Shown: positions 1 to 6,745 of the stretch, in pieces
Layout of the letters: each line of letters opens with the position of its first letter
How positions within the stretch are numbered: position 1 is the stretch's first letter
NCBI GenBank assembly: GCA_003520545.1
Contig: DOUP01000301.1
Span: forward strand, 1 to 14,792
DNA length: 14,792 nt
From: Maritimibacter sp.
GTDB taxonomy: Bacteria > Pseudomonadota > Alphaproteobacteria > Rhodobacterales > Rhodobacteraceae
Direction of reading: 5' to 3'
Program-made: the position numbers and the translations under genes
Notes under the pieces: generated by a model
What the model saw: only the letters and a program-made list of their open reading frames with translations
Database searches by the model: none
Told to the model about the DNA's origin: nothing

Positions 1-868
1 GTCCGGGCGTGCCGGGCGCGGTCAACCGCCCCTCGCTGTCGTCCTTCGCACGGATATGGTTGTCGATCTGGCGATCTTCGGCACCCGTGGGAACGATGGT
101 CAGGAAGTCGCTTCCGTTGATCGTGCCGGTCCAGGAGAAGTCGAAGACCGCGCCCGTGGTGACTTCGGCAGGCGCAGTCAACGTGACCTGCGGCAACTCC
201 GGCTCCGGTTCTGGCTCCGGTTCCGGCGCGGGGGTCGTCATCGCGGCCTGCACCTGATCCAGCGCCTCGGTCAGTTCGGCGGCATTGCTGGCGGGCACGA
301 AGACGCCGCCGGTGTTCTCGGCAATACAGGCAAGCTCCGCCTGCCCCTCGCTGTCGAGATCGAACCCCACCACATGCGCCTTGAACGCCACGCCCTGTTG
401 GGCCAGTCGGGCCGACAGCGCACAGGGGTCGGCATTGCAGGTTTCCACACCATCCGAAATCAGGACCACCGTCGCGGGCGTATCGCGATAGGACAGAAGC
501 TCGGCAGCATGTTCGACCGCGGCGGTGAGGGGTGTCTTGCCAACCGGCCGGATCTGGTTCACGCGGTCGACGAAAGCCGCCTTGTCGATGGGACTGGGGG
601 CGATGATCGTTTCGATATCGCCGCAATCGCCCTTGGTCCGGTGCCCATAGGCGACCAGACCCAACCGCGTGTCATCGTCCCAGTCTTCGACCAGGTCGGC
701 CATGACATCGCGGGCGATCTGCACCTTCGGGATGCCGTCGATCTGCCCCCACATGGAGCCGGAGCCGTCATAGACGATCACCACGTCTTCCGCCGCCAGC
801 GCCGCGCTTGTTCCGCAAAGCGCAGCCCCCATGGCCCATGCGGCCAGTTTTGAAAATCCTGTTTTCAT
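1..868 (-). CDS. Secreted VWA-domain protein, partial (C-terminus beyond left edge)
   Basis: About 289 codons lie in the window and the frame is open to base 2, so the C-terminus is missing. The N-terminus (MKTGFSKLAAW...GTSAALAA) is a signal peptide of about 26 residues, so the protein is exported. A von Willebrand factor A domain follows at once: the MIDAS metal-binding motif DGSGSM is at about residues 34-39, the conserved threonine is in GKTPLTAA near residue 111, and the second aspartate is in LISDGVETC near residue 138. Six Cys in the mature part may form disulfides or metal contacts. After the domain (about residue 210) comes a Pro/Glu linker (EPEPEPEPE) and a beta-rich segment that resembles an Ig-like or C-terminal repeat module. 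The start is ATG at 866-868 behind GGGAGAGACGA. It sits 63 bases downstream of a membrane-protein gene on the same strand, probably one operon. Role unknown; VWA proteins usually bind proteins in a metal-dependent way. Confidence 0.88.
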   Translation of the reverse strand, partial: MKTGFSKLAAWAMGAALCGTSAALAAEDVVIVYDGSGSMWGQIDGIPKVQIARDVMADLVEDWDDDTRLGLVAYGHRTKGDCGDIETIIAPSPIDKAAFVDRVNQIRPVGKTPLTAAVEHAAELLSYRDTPATVVLISDGVETCNADPCALSARLAQQGVAFKAHVVGFDLDSEGQAELACIAENTGGVFVPASNAAELTEALDQVQAAMTTPAPEPEPEPEPELPQVTLTAPAEVTTGAVFDFSWTGTINGSDFLTIVPTGAEDRQIDNHIRAKDDSEGRLTAPGTPG

Positions 869-931
869 GTCGTCTCTCCCACGTCTGGTTGCACACCCGG
901 CCAAAACGGCAGGCACGCTCTGCGGTGTCGG

Positions 932-1888
932 TTACACGGGGTCCGCCGCGCCACCCAGTGCCCGGTCCTTGAGCTTTCGGAACTTGCCCGACATCTGTTC
1001 CAGCTTGGCATCCCAGTCCGGGTTCGGCTCCTGCCCTTCGATCGCCTGGAAATAGACCTGCATCATACAGGTAATCGCCAGCGGCTCCAAAAGCGCCGCC
1101 TTGACGCTCCAGGCGAACAGGATGGCGAAGATCACGCCACCCGCGGCCCATGCGCCGGGGATCAGGTAAACCACCAGCGCCGCCGGTGCGAGCATCACCA
1201 GAAAGACCAGGATGCTCAACCCGTAAACGAACAGGGCGAGCCATGCGGCATTCTTCAGCATCGGCTTGTAGTTCTGGCCGTAAAGCACCAGCCCCTTGCG
1301 CGCCGACAGCCAGGCATCGTCCGACCGCGACCGGATCGCATAGGCGAGGATCACCTCGTCGATGAACCCGACCGCAACCCGGAGAAAGGCCGACAGGATG
1401 CTGCCCAGTTGCTGCGCGCCGGGAATGGGCAGAACCGTCAGGATACCGCGCACCAACCCGGTGATGGCGCGGATCACACCCTTCACCAGCTGATCCAGCG
1501 CGAAGAGCAGGCTGGCCTGGCCGAAGCGGTCCTTCACGACCGCGGTGGCATGGGCGATCTGTCCACGCCCTTCGGGCAGCGGCTTGCCGTCCAGAAGCTC
1601 GACCAGCACGGCCACATGCCCCGCCTTCACGATGTAAAGGATGTATTCGCGCGCCCAATACATCACCGCGCCAAAGATGCCGAACCCCGCAAGGCCACCC
1701 CAGGCGGTGGTCGTGGCGCGAAAGTCGGCATCGCCAAAGCCGCCGACCCCCCAGCCAACCCCGGCCCCGATCCCGGTGACGAGGATATAGCCCAGCGTGA
1801 TCCCGAAATAGACCGCCATGCGCAACAGGATGAACGGCAAGGTGTGCCCCATGAGGGCCAACGCGCGACCAAAGCTGAAATCCCACAT
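932..1888 (-). CDS. Polytopic membrane protein of unknown function (318 aa)
   Basis: The protein has 318 residues and no enzyme motif that I recognise. Hydrophobic stretches at about residues 10-50, 65-92 and 200-265 suggest five or six membrane segments. Between them is an amphipathic middle region (about 95-195) with glycine/isoleucine-rich helices (ALDQLVKGVIRAITG, then VLPIPGAQQLG). The C-terminal 35 residues are charged (PDWDAKLEQMSGKFRKLKDRA) and probably cytoplasmic. The start is ATG at 1886-1888 with GGGAGAGACGA just upstream, the same 11 bases as before the VWA gene, and the stop is TAA at 932-934. The gene precedes the secreted VWA gene on the same strand, so the two probably form an operon and may act together at the envelope. 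It resembles conserved hypothetical proteins of Rhodobacteraceae; function not assigned. Confidence 0.82.
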   Translation of the reverse strand: MWDFSFGRALALMGHTLPFILLRMAVYFGITLGYILVTGIGAGVGWGVGGFGDADFRATTTAWGGLAGFGIFGAVMYWAREYILYIVKAGHVAVLVELLDGKPLPEGRGQIAHATAVVKDRFGQASLLFALDQLVKGVIRAITGLVRGILTVLPIPGAQQLGSILSAFLRVAVGFIDEVILAYAIRSRSDDAWLSARKGLVLYGQNYKPMLKNAAWLALFVYGLSILVFLVMLAPAALVVYLIPGAWAAGGVIFAILFAWSVKAALLEPLAITCMMQVYFQAIEGQEPNPDWDAKLEQMSGKFRKLKDRALGGAADPV

Positions 1889-2102
1889 ATCGTCTCTCCC
1901 GTTTCACTGCGGTTTCGGCGGCCCGCATCGCTACGCCGACATCATGGTGCCCCATGGCACAACCCGGTCTGCCCCAGCCCTAGCAAGGAGCGCGGGACCG
2001 CGCCCCCTTCGTTCGGAGGGGGTCGCGCGAAAAAATCCGTGTTATCAATTGCAAGCCGCCTGTGTGCCTGTTGAACTGCGGGGGTTCCAACGGAGAAAAA
2101 TC
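1889..2102. promoter_or_regulatory. Divergent intergenic region, likely holding promoters for both directions
   Basis: This 214-base gap separates the minus-strand membrane-protein/VWA pair from the plus-strand signalling operon, so it must carry start signals for both. I could not fix convincing -35/-10 boxes. The distal part (about 2030-2090) is more AT-rich than its surroundings and includes a run of six A (2030-2035), which fits a promoter for the 2103 gene. A strong hairpin lies at 2002-2023. An open plus-strand frame that begins at 1818 continues through this gap into the 2103 gene, but it lacks a good start signal and is not taken as coding. Confidence 0.45.
2002..2023. other. GC-rich hairpin in intergenic region
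   Basis: Bases 2002-2010 pair with 2015-2023: five consecutive C-G pairs flanked by U-A, C-G and two G-U pairs, closing a four-base loop (GTTC). It is followed on the plus strand by TCGCGCG and six A, not by a T run, so it does not look like an intrinsic terminator for either direction. It could be an operator, a leader structure of the 2103 transcript, or a dispersed palindromic repeat. Confidence 0.4.
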
Positions 2103-2624
2103 ATGCGCCCCTCCCACAGCCCTAATGCCCCCAGCCCAAAAACCCACCGTCTTGCAGCCCACCTCCTCAAAGTCCTGTGCCTCGCCATGATCGCCACGCC
2201 GCTCTCGGCGGATGCAGAGGGTCCGGTGCTGCGCATCACGGGCGCACTCACGCCGGAGCCGGTCACGCTGGCGCTGTCGGACCTTCGGGCCATGCCGGTC
2301 ACGACGATCAACACCGGAACGGTTGTCACCGACGGGGTGCACAGGTTCACGGGGGTGCTGATGCGCGATCTGTTGGCGCATGTCGGGGCCGAGGGTGACA
2401 CCGTGACCGCCACGGCCCTGAACGATTACGTCGTTGACATCCCGATGCGCGACTTCGAGGCATTCGACGTGATCGTCGCATACGCGATGGATGGCGCGGC
2501 ACTGGACCGGGCCGACAAGGGGCCGCTCTGGATCGTCTATCCGCGCGACAGCCACCCCGAGCTTCAGGACATCCGCTTCGATTACCGCTGGGTCTGGCAA
2601 TTGTCCGGGCTCCACGTGCAATGA
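2103..2624 (+). CDS. Exported sulfite-oxidase-fold (molybdopterin-binding-like) protein lacking the Mo-ligand cysteine
   Basis: The 173-residue protein begins with a signal peptide (hydrophobic core LLKVLCLAMIATPL, likely cut after SADA near residue 37), then one small domain like the oxidoreductase molybdopterin-binding domain: LRITGAL near the start, HRFTGVLMRDLLAHVG in the middle (the family's WTGVPLRDLL element), and LWIVYPRD...DIRFDYRWVWQLSGLHV at the end. In catalytic sulfite-oxidase-type enzymes a cysteine just before the TGV element ligates molybdenum; here that stretch reads VTTINTGTVVTDG and the mature protein has no cysteine at all. It is therefore probably not a molybdoenzyme and may be a binding or sensory partner. 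The start is ATG at 2103 behind CGGAG; a longer in-frame extension to 1818 has no signal-peptide logic. Its stop overlaps the start of the kinase gene (ATGA), which suggests the two products act together in the periplasm and membrane. Confidence 0.8.
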   Translation: MRPSHSPNAPSPKTHRLAAHLLKVLCLAMIATPLSADAEGPVLRITGALTPEPVTLALSDLRAMPVTTINTGTVVTDGVHRFTGVLMRDLLAHVGAEGDTVTATALNDYVVDIPMRDFEAFDVIVAYAMDGAALDRADKGPLWIVYPRDSHPELQDIRFDYRWVWQLSGLHVQ

Positions 2625-4393
2625 AACGGCTGGCCGGGACCGGCCTTGGCCTCGTGCTGCCGCTGGTCGCGATCCTGATCTTTGCGGTGCTTCTGGGTTT
2701 TGCCTTGTTGCGGATGGACCGGGTCGAGAACGACATCCGCATGGACGCAGAACAGAACATGCTCTGGGTCATGCACCAAAGCGAAAGCGCGGCGCGGCGT
2801 CTGGTCGAAACCACGTTGCGCGCCGAACTGGGCGAGGCGGATGCCGATGAAATCGCCCTGCGGCTCGACCTGCTGCGCAGTCGTGTCGCGCTCTTGCAGG
2901 ACGGGCCGCAACACCGCTTTGTCGTGGATCTCGGGCTGGCGGACGAGCTTGCCGCCATCGACCGCGTGTTGACCGCGATCCCACCGCCCGGAGACGGCTT
3001 CACCCCCGCCGAGGCCCGTGCCCTGCGGCAGGAACTGGAACCCTTCGCAGGCTTCTTCGCGCAGGCGGCGAACCGGACAATGATCCGCGAATGGGACGAT
3101 CTTGGGGGACGGTTGCAAACCTCGCGCAGCCAGTTGCGCCAGATCGTCGCCTCGCTCGTCGGGATCATGGTCACCGGGGCGATCCTCATCCTGTCGCTGT
3201 TCATGGCCCTTCACCTGTCGCGTCAGCGCACCGATCTGCTGCGGCGCGAGCGGGATTTCTCGGGGCTTCTGATTTCCTCCAGTGGCGAGGGCATCATGGC
3301 CGTGGACACTGCTGGCCGGTGCACGATCTGGAACCATGCGATGACCGCGATGACGGGGCGGACACCCGAACATGCGGTCGGACGCCGGTTGCGCGACATC
3401 GCGGGATTTTTCGACCTCGCACCCCTGCGCAATGCCGTGGACGCCGCGCTTTCGGGCCAGACCGCCAGCCTCGCGCTTCAACCCTATTTCCGCGAGGACG
3501 CAACCGTGCCGCTTCACGTCGATGTCCGGGTCTCTCCGATGCGTGACGGTGACACGGTCGTCGGCGCGATCCTGTTCCTGCACGACGCCAGCGACCGCCA
3601 CGCCGCCCGCCAGAAAGAGGCCGAAACCCGTGCGCGACTGGAACAGCTCGTGACCGAGCGGACCCGCGAGCTGGATGACGCCCTGATGCGTGAACGCTCC
3701 GCGGCCGATCTGTATCGCAATTTCGCGGGCATGATCTCGCACCAGTTCCGAACGCCGCTCGCGGTGGCGGATTCCGCGCTACAACGGCTGATCCGCCGAG
3801 GCGCGCAGGCGGATGCAGAAGAGATCACCAAACGCGCAACCGGCGCCCGCGAAGCCCTCTCGGGATTGACGCGGCTTGTCGACAGCACGCTGGAGGCGGC
3901 ACGGCTTCGCGCGGGAGTGGTCGGGACGCAACGGACCACCTGCGATCTTTCCGACCTGCTGGCGCGGGTCGTCGCCCGGCATCGCGCGGCCTCCCCCGCG
4001 ACCGGGGTCGACATAGCCGTCGATCCCGCGAACGACGGCCTCGCGCTTTGCGATCCGGTCCATGCCGAACAGGTGTTGGACAATCTCGTCTCGAACGCCG
4101 TGAAATACGCCCGACCCGGCTCCGTGGTCTCGGCGTCCGTGCGTCCCGACGGCGACCGGGTCCATTGCGACGTCACCAATGAAAGCGACGTGATCCCCGA
4201 AGACGAACGCGACCGCCTGTTCGACCCCAACTTTCGCGGCAGCAACAGCATCGGAGTGGCCGGCACCGGCGTCGGGCTGTTCATCGCCCGAAGCCTCGCC
4301 CGGATGCAGGGCGGCGAGGTCAGCTTGCAGCCCGGCGCGCGCGATGTCACCTTTCGCCTCACCCTGCCCCGCGCCGAAGGACACGCCCGATGA
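2621..4393 (+). CDS. Membrane-bound PAS sensor histidine kinase
   Basis: The 590-residue kinase has a first membrane helix at about residues 8-31, a periplasmic sensor region of about 140 residues with predicted helices, and a second membrane helix at about 174-197. A PAS domain follows (about 212-330; LLISSSGEGIMAVDTAG marks its start), then a coiled-coil linker (about 330-365). The dimerisation/phosphoacceptor helix carries SHQFRTPLAV with His374 as the likely phosphorylation site. The ATPase domain has the N box (DNLVSNAVKYA, Asn492) and the G2 box (GTGVGLFIA, from Gly548). The H box has Gln-Phe where Glu-Leu is usual, but the key His, Arg and Pro are present. It overlaps the upstream exported-protein gene and the downstream regulator gene by 4 bases each (ATGA), which strongly links all three. 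The signal is unknown; the upstream cofactor-fold protein is a natural candidate partner for the periplasmic region. Confidence 0.93.
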   Translation: MKRLAGTGLGLVLPLVAILIFAVLLGFALLRMDRVENDIRMDAEQNMLWVMHQSESAARRLVETTLRAELGEADADEIALRLDLLRSRVALLQDGPQHRFVVDLGLADELAAIDRVLTAIPPPGDGFTPAEARALRQELEPFAGFFAQAANRTMIREWDDLGGRLQTSRSQLRQIVASLVGIMVTGAILILSLFMALHLSRQRTDLLRRERDFSGLLISSSGEGIMAVDTAGRCTIWNHAMTAMTGRTPEHAVGRRLRDIAGFFDLAPLRNAVDAALSGQTASLALQPYFREDATVPLHVDVRVSPMRDGDTVVGAILFLHDASDRHAARQKEAETRARLEQLVTERTRELDDALMRERSAADLYRNFAGMISHQFRTPLAVADSALQRLIRRGAQADAEEITKRATGAREALSGLTRLVDSTLEAARLRAGVVGTQRTTCDLSDLLARVVARHRAASPATGVDIAVDPANDGLALCDPVHAEQVLDNLVSNAVKYARPGSVVSASVRPDGDRVHCDVTNESDVIPEDERDRLFDPNFRGSNSIGVAGTGVGLFIARSLARMQGGEVSLQPGARDVTFRLTLPRAEGHAR

Positions 4394-5415
4394 GCGCCCC
4401 TGCCCCTCTGATCCTCGTGGTCGAGGATGAACCTTCCCTGAGACGCGACCTCATCGAAGAACTGGAGGAAGCGGGCTACCGCACCCTTGCCGCCCCGGAT
4501 GGCGACGCCGCACGCAATCTGCTGGCAGATACCGCGCCCGATCTGGTGCTCTGTGACATTACCATGCCTCGTCTTGACGGTTTCGGGCTTCTGTCCGCGC
4601 TGCGCGATGAACATCGGGATCTGGCCACCACGCCCTTCGTCTTCCTCACCGCCATGTCCGATCCGCAGGAGGTGATCGCAGGCAAACTGCGCGGGGCCGA
4701 TGATTATCTGGTGAAGCCGGTGGATTACGATCTGCTGCTGGCCACCGTCGATGCCCAGCTTCGGCAGGTGGCGCGCATAAGGGAACAACAGGACACCGAT
4801 ATGGCGCAGATGCGCCGCGCGCTGGCCGGGCTGACCGGCAGCGGGTCCGAACAGGCGCTGGACCTGATCGCCCTCGGGATCGTGCTGATTGATGCAGACG
4901 GAACCGTGCGGCACGCCAACCGCACCGCACGCGACATGGGAACGGCGGCAGAGCACGTGACCCTGCGACGCGGAACACTGCGGGCAACCGATGCGCAGAG
5001 CGACAAGGCGCTGCAAGCCGCGATAGCGGAAACCCTGGAGGCGGCCGTGACGGACACGGACGCGATCCGCGGGGTTTTGCTTCAGGGCGGGGATCAACCG
5101 ATCTCGACGCTCGTCTGTCCGCTGGGAACCGGACCGCAAGCGCGGGTCGCGACCTTCCTCGCGCCGCTCAATCAGGTCAAGCAGGTGTCGGAACCGCTCC
5201 TGATCGAGATGTTCGACCTGACCCCGACCGAAGCGCGGGTCGCCGCCCGTCTGACCCGAGGCGCGCGCCCCGCCGAGGTAGCGCGCGAATTGGGCGTATC
5301 ACAGACCACGATTTCCTTTCACATGCGGAACCTGTTTCAAAAGACGGGCACCAACCGGCAAACGGATCTGGTCGCCATGGTCCTCTCGGGGCTGACCCCG
5401 GTCCAGACACGATAA
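4390..5415 (+). CDS. Response regulator: receiver domain, PAS-like middle, LuxR-type HTH
   Basis: The 341-residue protein starts with a full receiver domain: acidic pair Glu12-Asp13, phosphoacceptor Asp56 (LVLCDITMP), Thr87 and Lys109 (DDYLVKPVD). A helical linker (about 120-145) leads to a middle region (about 150-265) that looks PAS-like (LIALGIVLIDADGTVRHANR). The C-terminus (275-336) is a LuxR/FixJ-type DNA-binding helix-turn-helix: FDLTPTEARVAARL, then EVARELGVSQTTISFHMRN and FQKTGTNRQTDLV. It is therefore a transcription regulator phosphorylated by the kinase encoded just upstream, with a 4-base ATGA overlap. Likely targets are nearby operons such as the cytochrome and nqr genes, but that is inferred from position only. 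It converges with the cytochrome gene, 31 bases apart; I see no clear terminator in that gap. Confidence 0.93.
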   Translation: MSAPAPLILVVEDEPSLRRDLIEELEEAGYRTLAAPDGDAARNLLADTAPDLVLCDITMPRLDGFGLLSALRDEHRDLATTPFVFLTAMSDPQEVIAGKLRGADDYLVKPVDYDLLLATVDAQLRQVARIREQQDTDMAQMRRALAGLTGSGSEQALDLIALGIVLIDADGTVRHANRTARDMGTAAEHVTLRRGTLRATDAQSDKALQAAIAETLEAAVTDTDAIRGVLLQGGDQPISTLVCPLGTGPQARVATFLAPLNQVKQVSEPLLIEMFDLTPTEARVAARLTRGARPAEVARELGVSQTTISFHMRNLFQKTGTNRQTDLVAMVLSGLTPVQTR

Positions 5416-5446
5416 CCCAATGCCGCGCCTTCGTGCGCCCCAAGCC

Positions 5447-6634
5447 TCACCGGTATATGCCGATATCGGCCATGTCCTCGCCAATTGGCCCTGCCAGATC
5501 CTCGATCGAATCGTACAGGATTTCGAACGCGTAATGGGGATTGTGGACGAATGCGCCCGGATCTGCCGTTACGAATTTCCAATTGTAGGCCGCGCGCAGC
5601 AAGCGCGGCGTCCAGCTCTTGTAAGTCACTGCCTTGCCGTCTTTTTCGTCAGCGCGCCCATCCTGGTTCGCATCCGCGAAAAAGTACGGATACCGATCCT
5701 GATACAGGAGCTTCGTCCCGGCGATCTCAAGAGAGTAGGCCTCGATATACGTCATCAACAGGGCGGCGTTGGCCGTCAGATCGGCCCGGATTCCTTTCGA
5801 AAGGTCGCCAGATCCATCGTAGCTGACCCGTGCGAGGCGGATCGCATCGACCTCGCCGTTTTCGTGACAGGTCGAACATACGTTTTCATTGACCCGCAGG
5901 GTGTGCGGATCGTGGCAAGAGGCGCATGTTTCGATGGGTCGAGCGTGGAAAAAGCGGCCCGAGTAGGACTTGCCCGGATACTCATATCCGCCTTTTGCCA
6001 CGGAGCCGAGCCAGATCGCCCCGGCCAGGCGATAATGCGGGTTGATGAAGCTCAACTCACTGTCGACGGTATCATCGTCTACGCCGGCGGTCGCCTGGGC
6101 CACGGCACTGCCCGCCTGACGCCCGGAGTGGCACGTCATGCACGCCGCTTCGATCGGCGATACAGGGTGCATCACGCCCGACGGCATTTTCACTTCGGTG
6201 ACTTGCGCCAACCCCGGGTTATGGCAGGTCGCGCAATCGACCACGCCGCCGGTGGCAATCGGCCCCTGAACGCCCGGTTCGCTGCCGTCCAGCCCATGAA
6301 AATCCCGGAACCCTGCGCCGGAGTGGCAGGCTGCGCAGGCCACGTTGACCTCGCCCTCTTCGTCCCAATGGGTAAAGCTCTCCGATCGGGCGTCCGCGTG
6401 AGGGGAGGTTGCCCAAAGGGAAATGAACTCATTGTTCTTGATAACGATCTGGTCCGCGCGAAACGGGCCAGTGTCCGGCAACACATAAGGCGTCAGCGCT
6501 TTCTCGATTGCTTCCATTTCGCTCCCCAGGTCGCTTTGCTCCACACCTTGGCTCAAAGTGGGCGACGCGGCACCCAGGGCGAGTGCCATCAAAGCTACAC
6601 GAAAAATGCGAATTATTTGAAGATCTTGAGACAT
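5447..6634 (-). CDS. Exported pentaheme c-type cytochrome
   Basis: The protein (395 residues from ATG at 6632-6634) has an N-terminal signal peptide (core VALMALALGAA, cut near residues 23-30) and five CxxCH heme c sites: CAACH (100-104), CATCH (134-138), CMTCH (165-169), CASCH (237-241) and CSTCH (253-257). Further histidines (for example SPHA at 78-80, MHP, NPH, FFHA, DPH) can act as distal ligands. A calcium-loop-like stretch, DANQDGRADEKD, is at 321-332. The last 130 residues have no heme site. It should act in the periplasm as an electron carrier or reductase. I do not recognise a characterised enzyme; it belongs with polyheme cytochromes of the c3/c554 type. A GTG nine bases further upstream is also possible, but AGAGGTG lies at the right distance before the ATG at 6634. 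It is divergent from nqrA, 111 bases apart, which suggests shared control and a role in the same electron pathway. Confidence 0.9.
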   Translation of the reverse strand: MSQDLQIIRIFRVALMALALGAASPTLSQGVEQSDLGSEMEAIEKALTPYVLPDTGPFRADQIVIKNNEFISLWATSPHADARSESFTHWDEEGEVNVACAACHSGAGFRDFHGLDGSEPGVQGPIATGGVVDCATCHNPGLAQVTEVKMPSGVMHPVSPIEAACMTCHSGRQAGSAVAQATAGVDDDTVDSELSFINPHYRLAGAIWLGSVAKGGYEYPGKSYSGRFFHARPIETCASCHDPHTLRVNENVCSTCHENGEVDAIRLARVSYDGSGDLSKGIRADLTANAALLMTYIEAYSLEIAGTKLLYQDRYPYFFADANQDGRADEKDGKAVTYKSWTPRLLRAAYNWKFVTADPGAFVHNPHYAFEILYDSIEDLAGPIGEDMADIGIYR

Positions 6635-6745
6635 CGGCTGCACCTCTGCTAAGAGTTCTTATCACTCGGACCATGGTATGTTATTTGGGTCCTGATAGCT
6701 AGTTAAGTCGCTTCACCGTCACTCGACCATGTTAGTCAGGACGAT
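6635..6745. promoter_or_regulatory. Divergent promoter region between the cytochrome gene and nqrA
   Basis: This 111-base gap must drive the minus-strand cytochrome gene and the nine-gene plus-strand nqr operon. The middle (about 6665-6705) is AT-rich for this genome and suits overlapping promoters; it holds the small palindromes CCATGG and TAGCTA. I found no clear FNR, NtrC or sigma-54 type site and could not fix -35/-10 boxes with confidence. The ribosome site for the cytochrome is AGAGGTG (minus strand, ending near 6641); that of nqrA is AGGA shortly before 6746. Confidence 0.5.

Noticed and set aside
200..235. Short tandem repeat (Pro/Glu codons) in the VWA gene
   Set aside because: It encodes a normal EP-repeat linker in the coding frame, not a separate repeat element.
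768..1955. A 395-codon minus-strand frame overlapping the 318-residue membrane protein
   Set aside because: The 932-1888 frame has a good ribosome site and membrane-protein composition; this one is Arg/Gly-rich and spans the gene boundary.
1818..2102. N-terminal extension of the molybdopterin-fold protein
   Set aside because: It would place the signal peptide inside the protein and overlap the divergent gene; the ATG at 2103 has a proper ribosome site.
2582..3742. A 386-codon minus-strand open frame opposite the kinase sensor region
   Set aside because: Antisense shadow with no recognisable domain; the plus-strand kinase explains the region.
3514..5139. A 541-codon minus-strand open frame opposite the kinase and regulator genes
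   Set aside because: The plus-strand frames carry full kinase and receiver/HTH motifs; the minus frame shows Ser/Arg-rich low-complexity sequence.
5420..6652. A 410-codon plus-strand open frame over the cytochrome gene
   Set aside because: The minus strand has a signal peptide and five CxxCH heme sites in one frame; the plus frame has no coherent motif.
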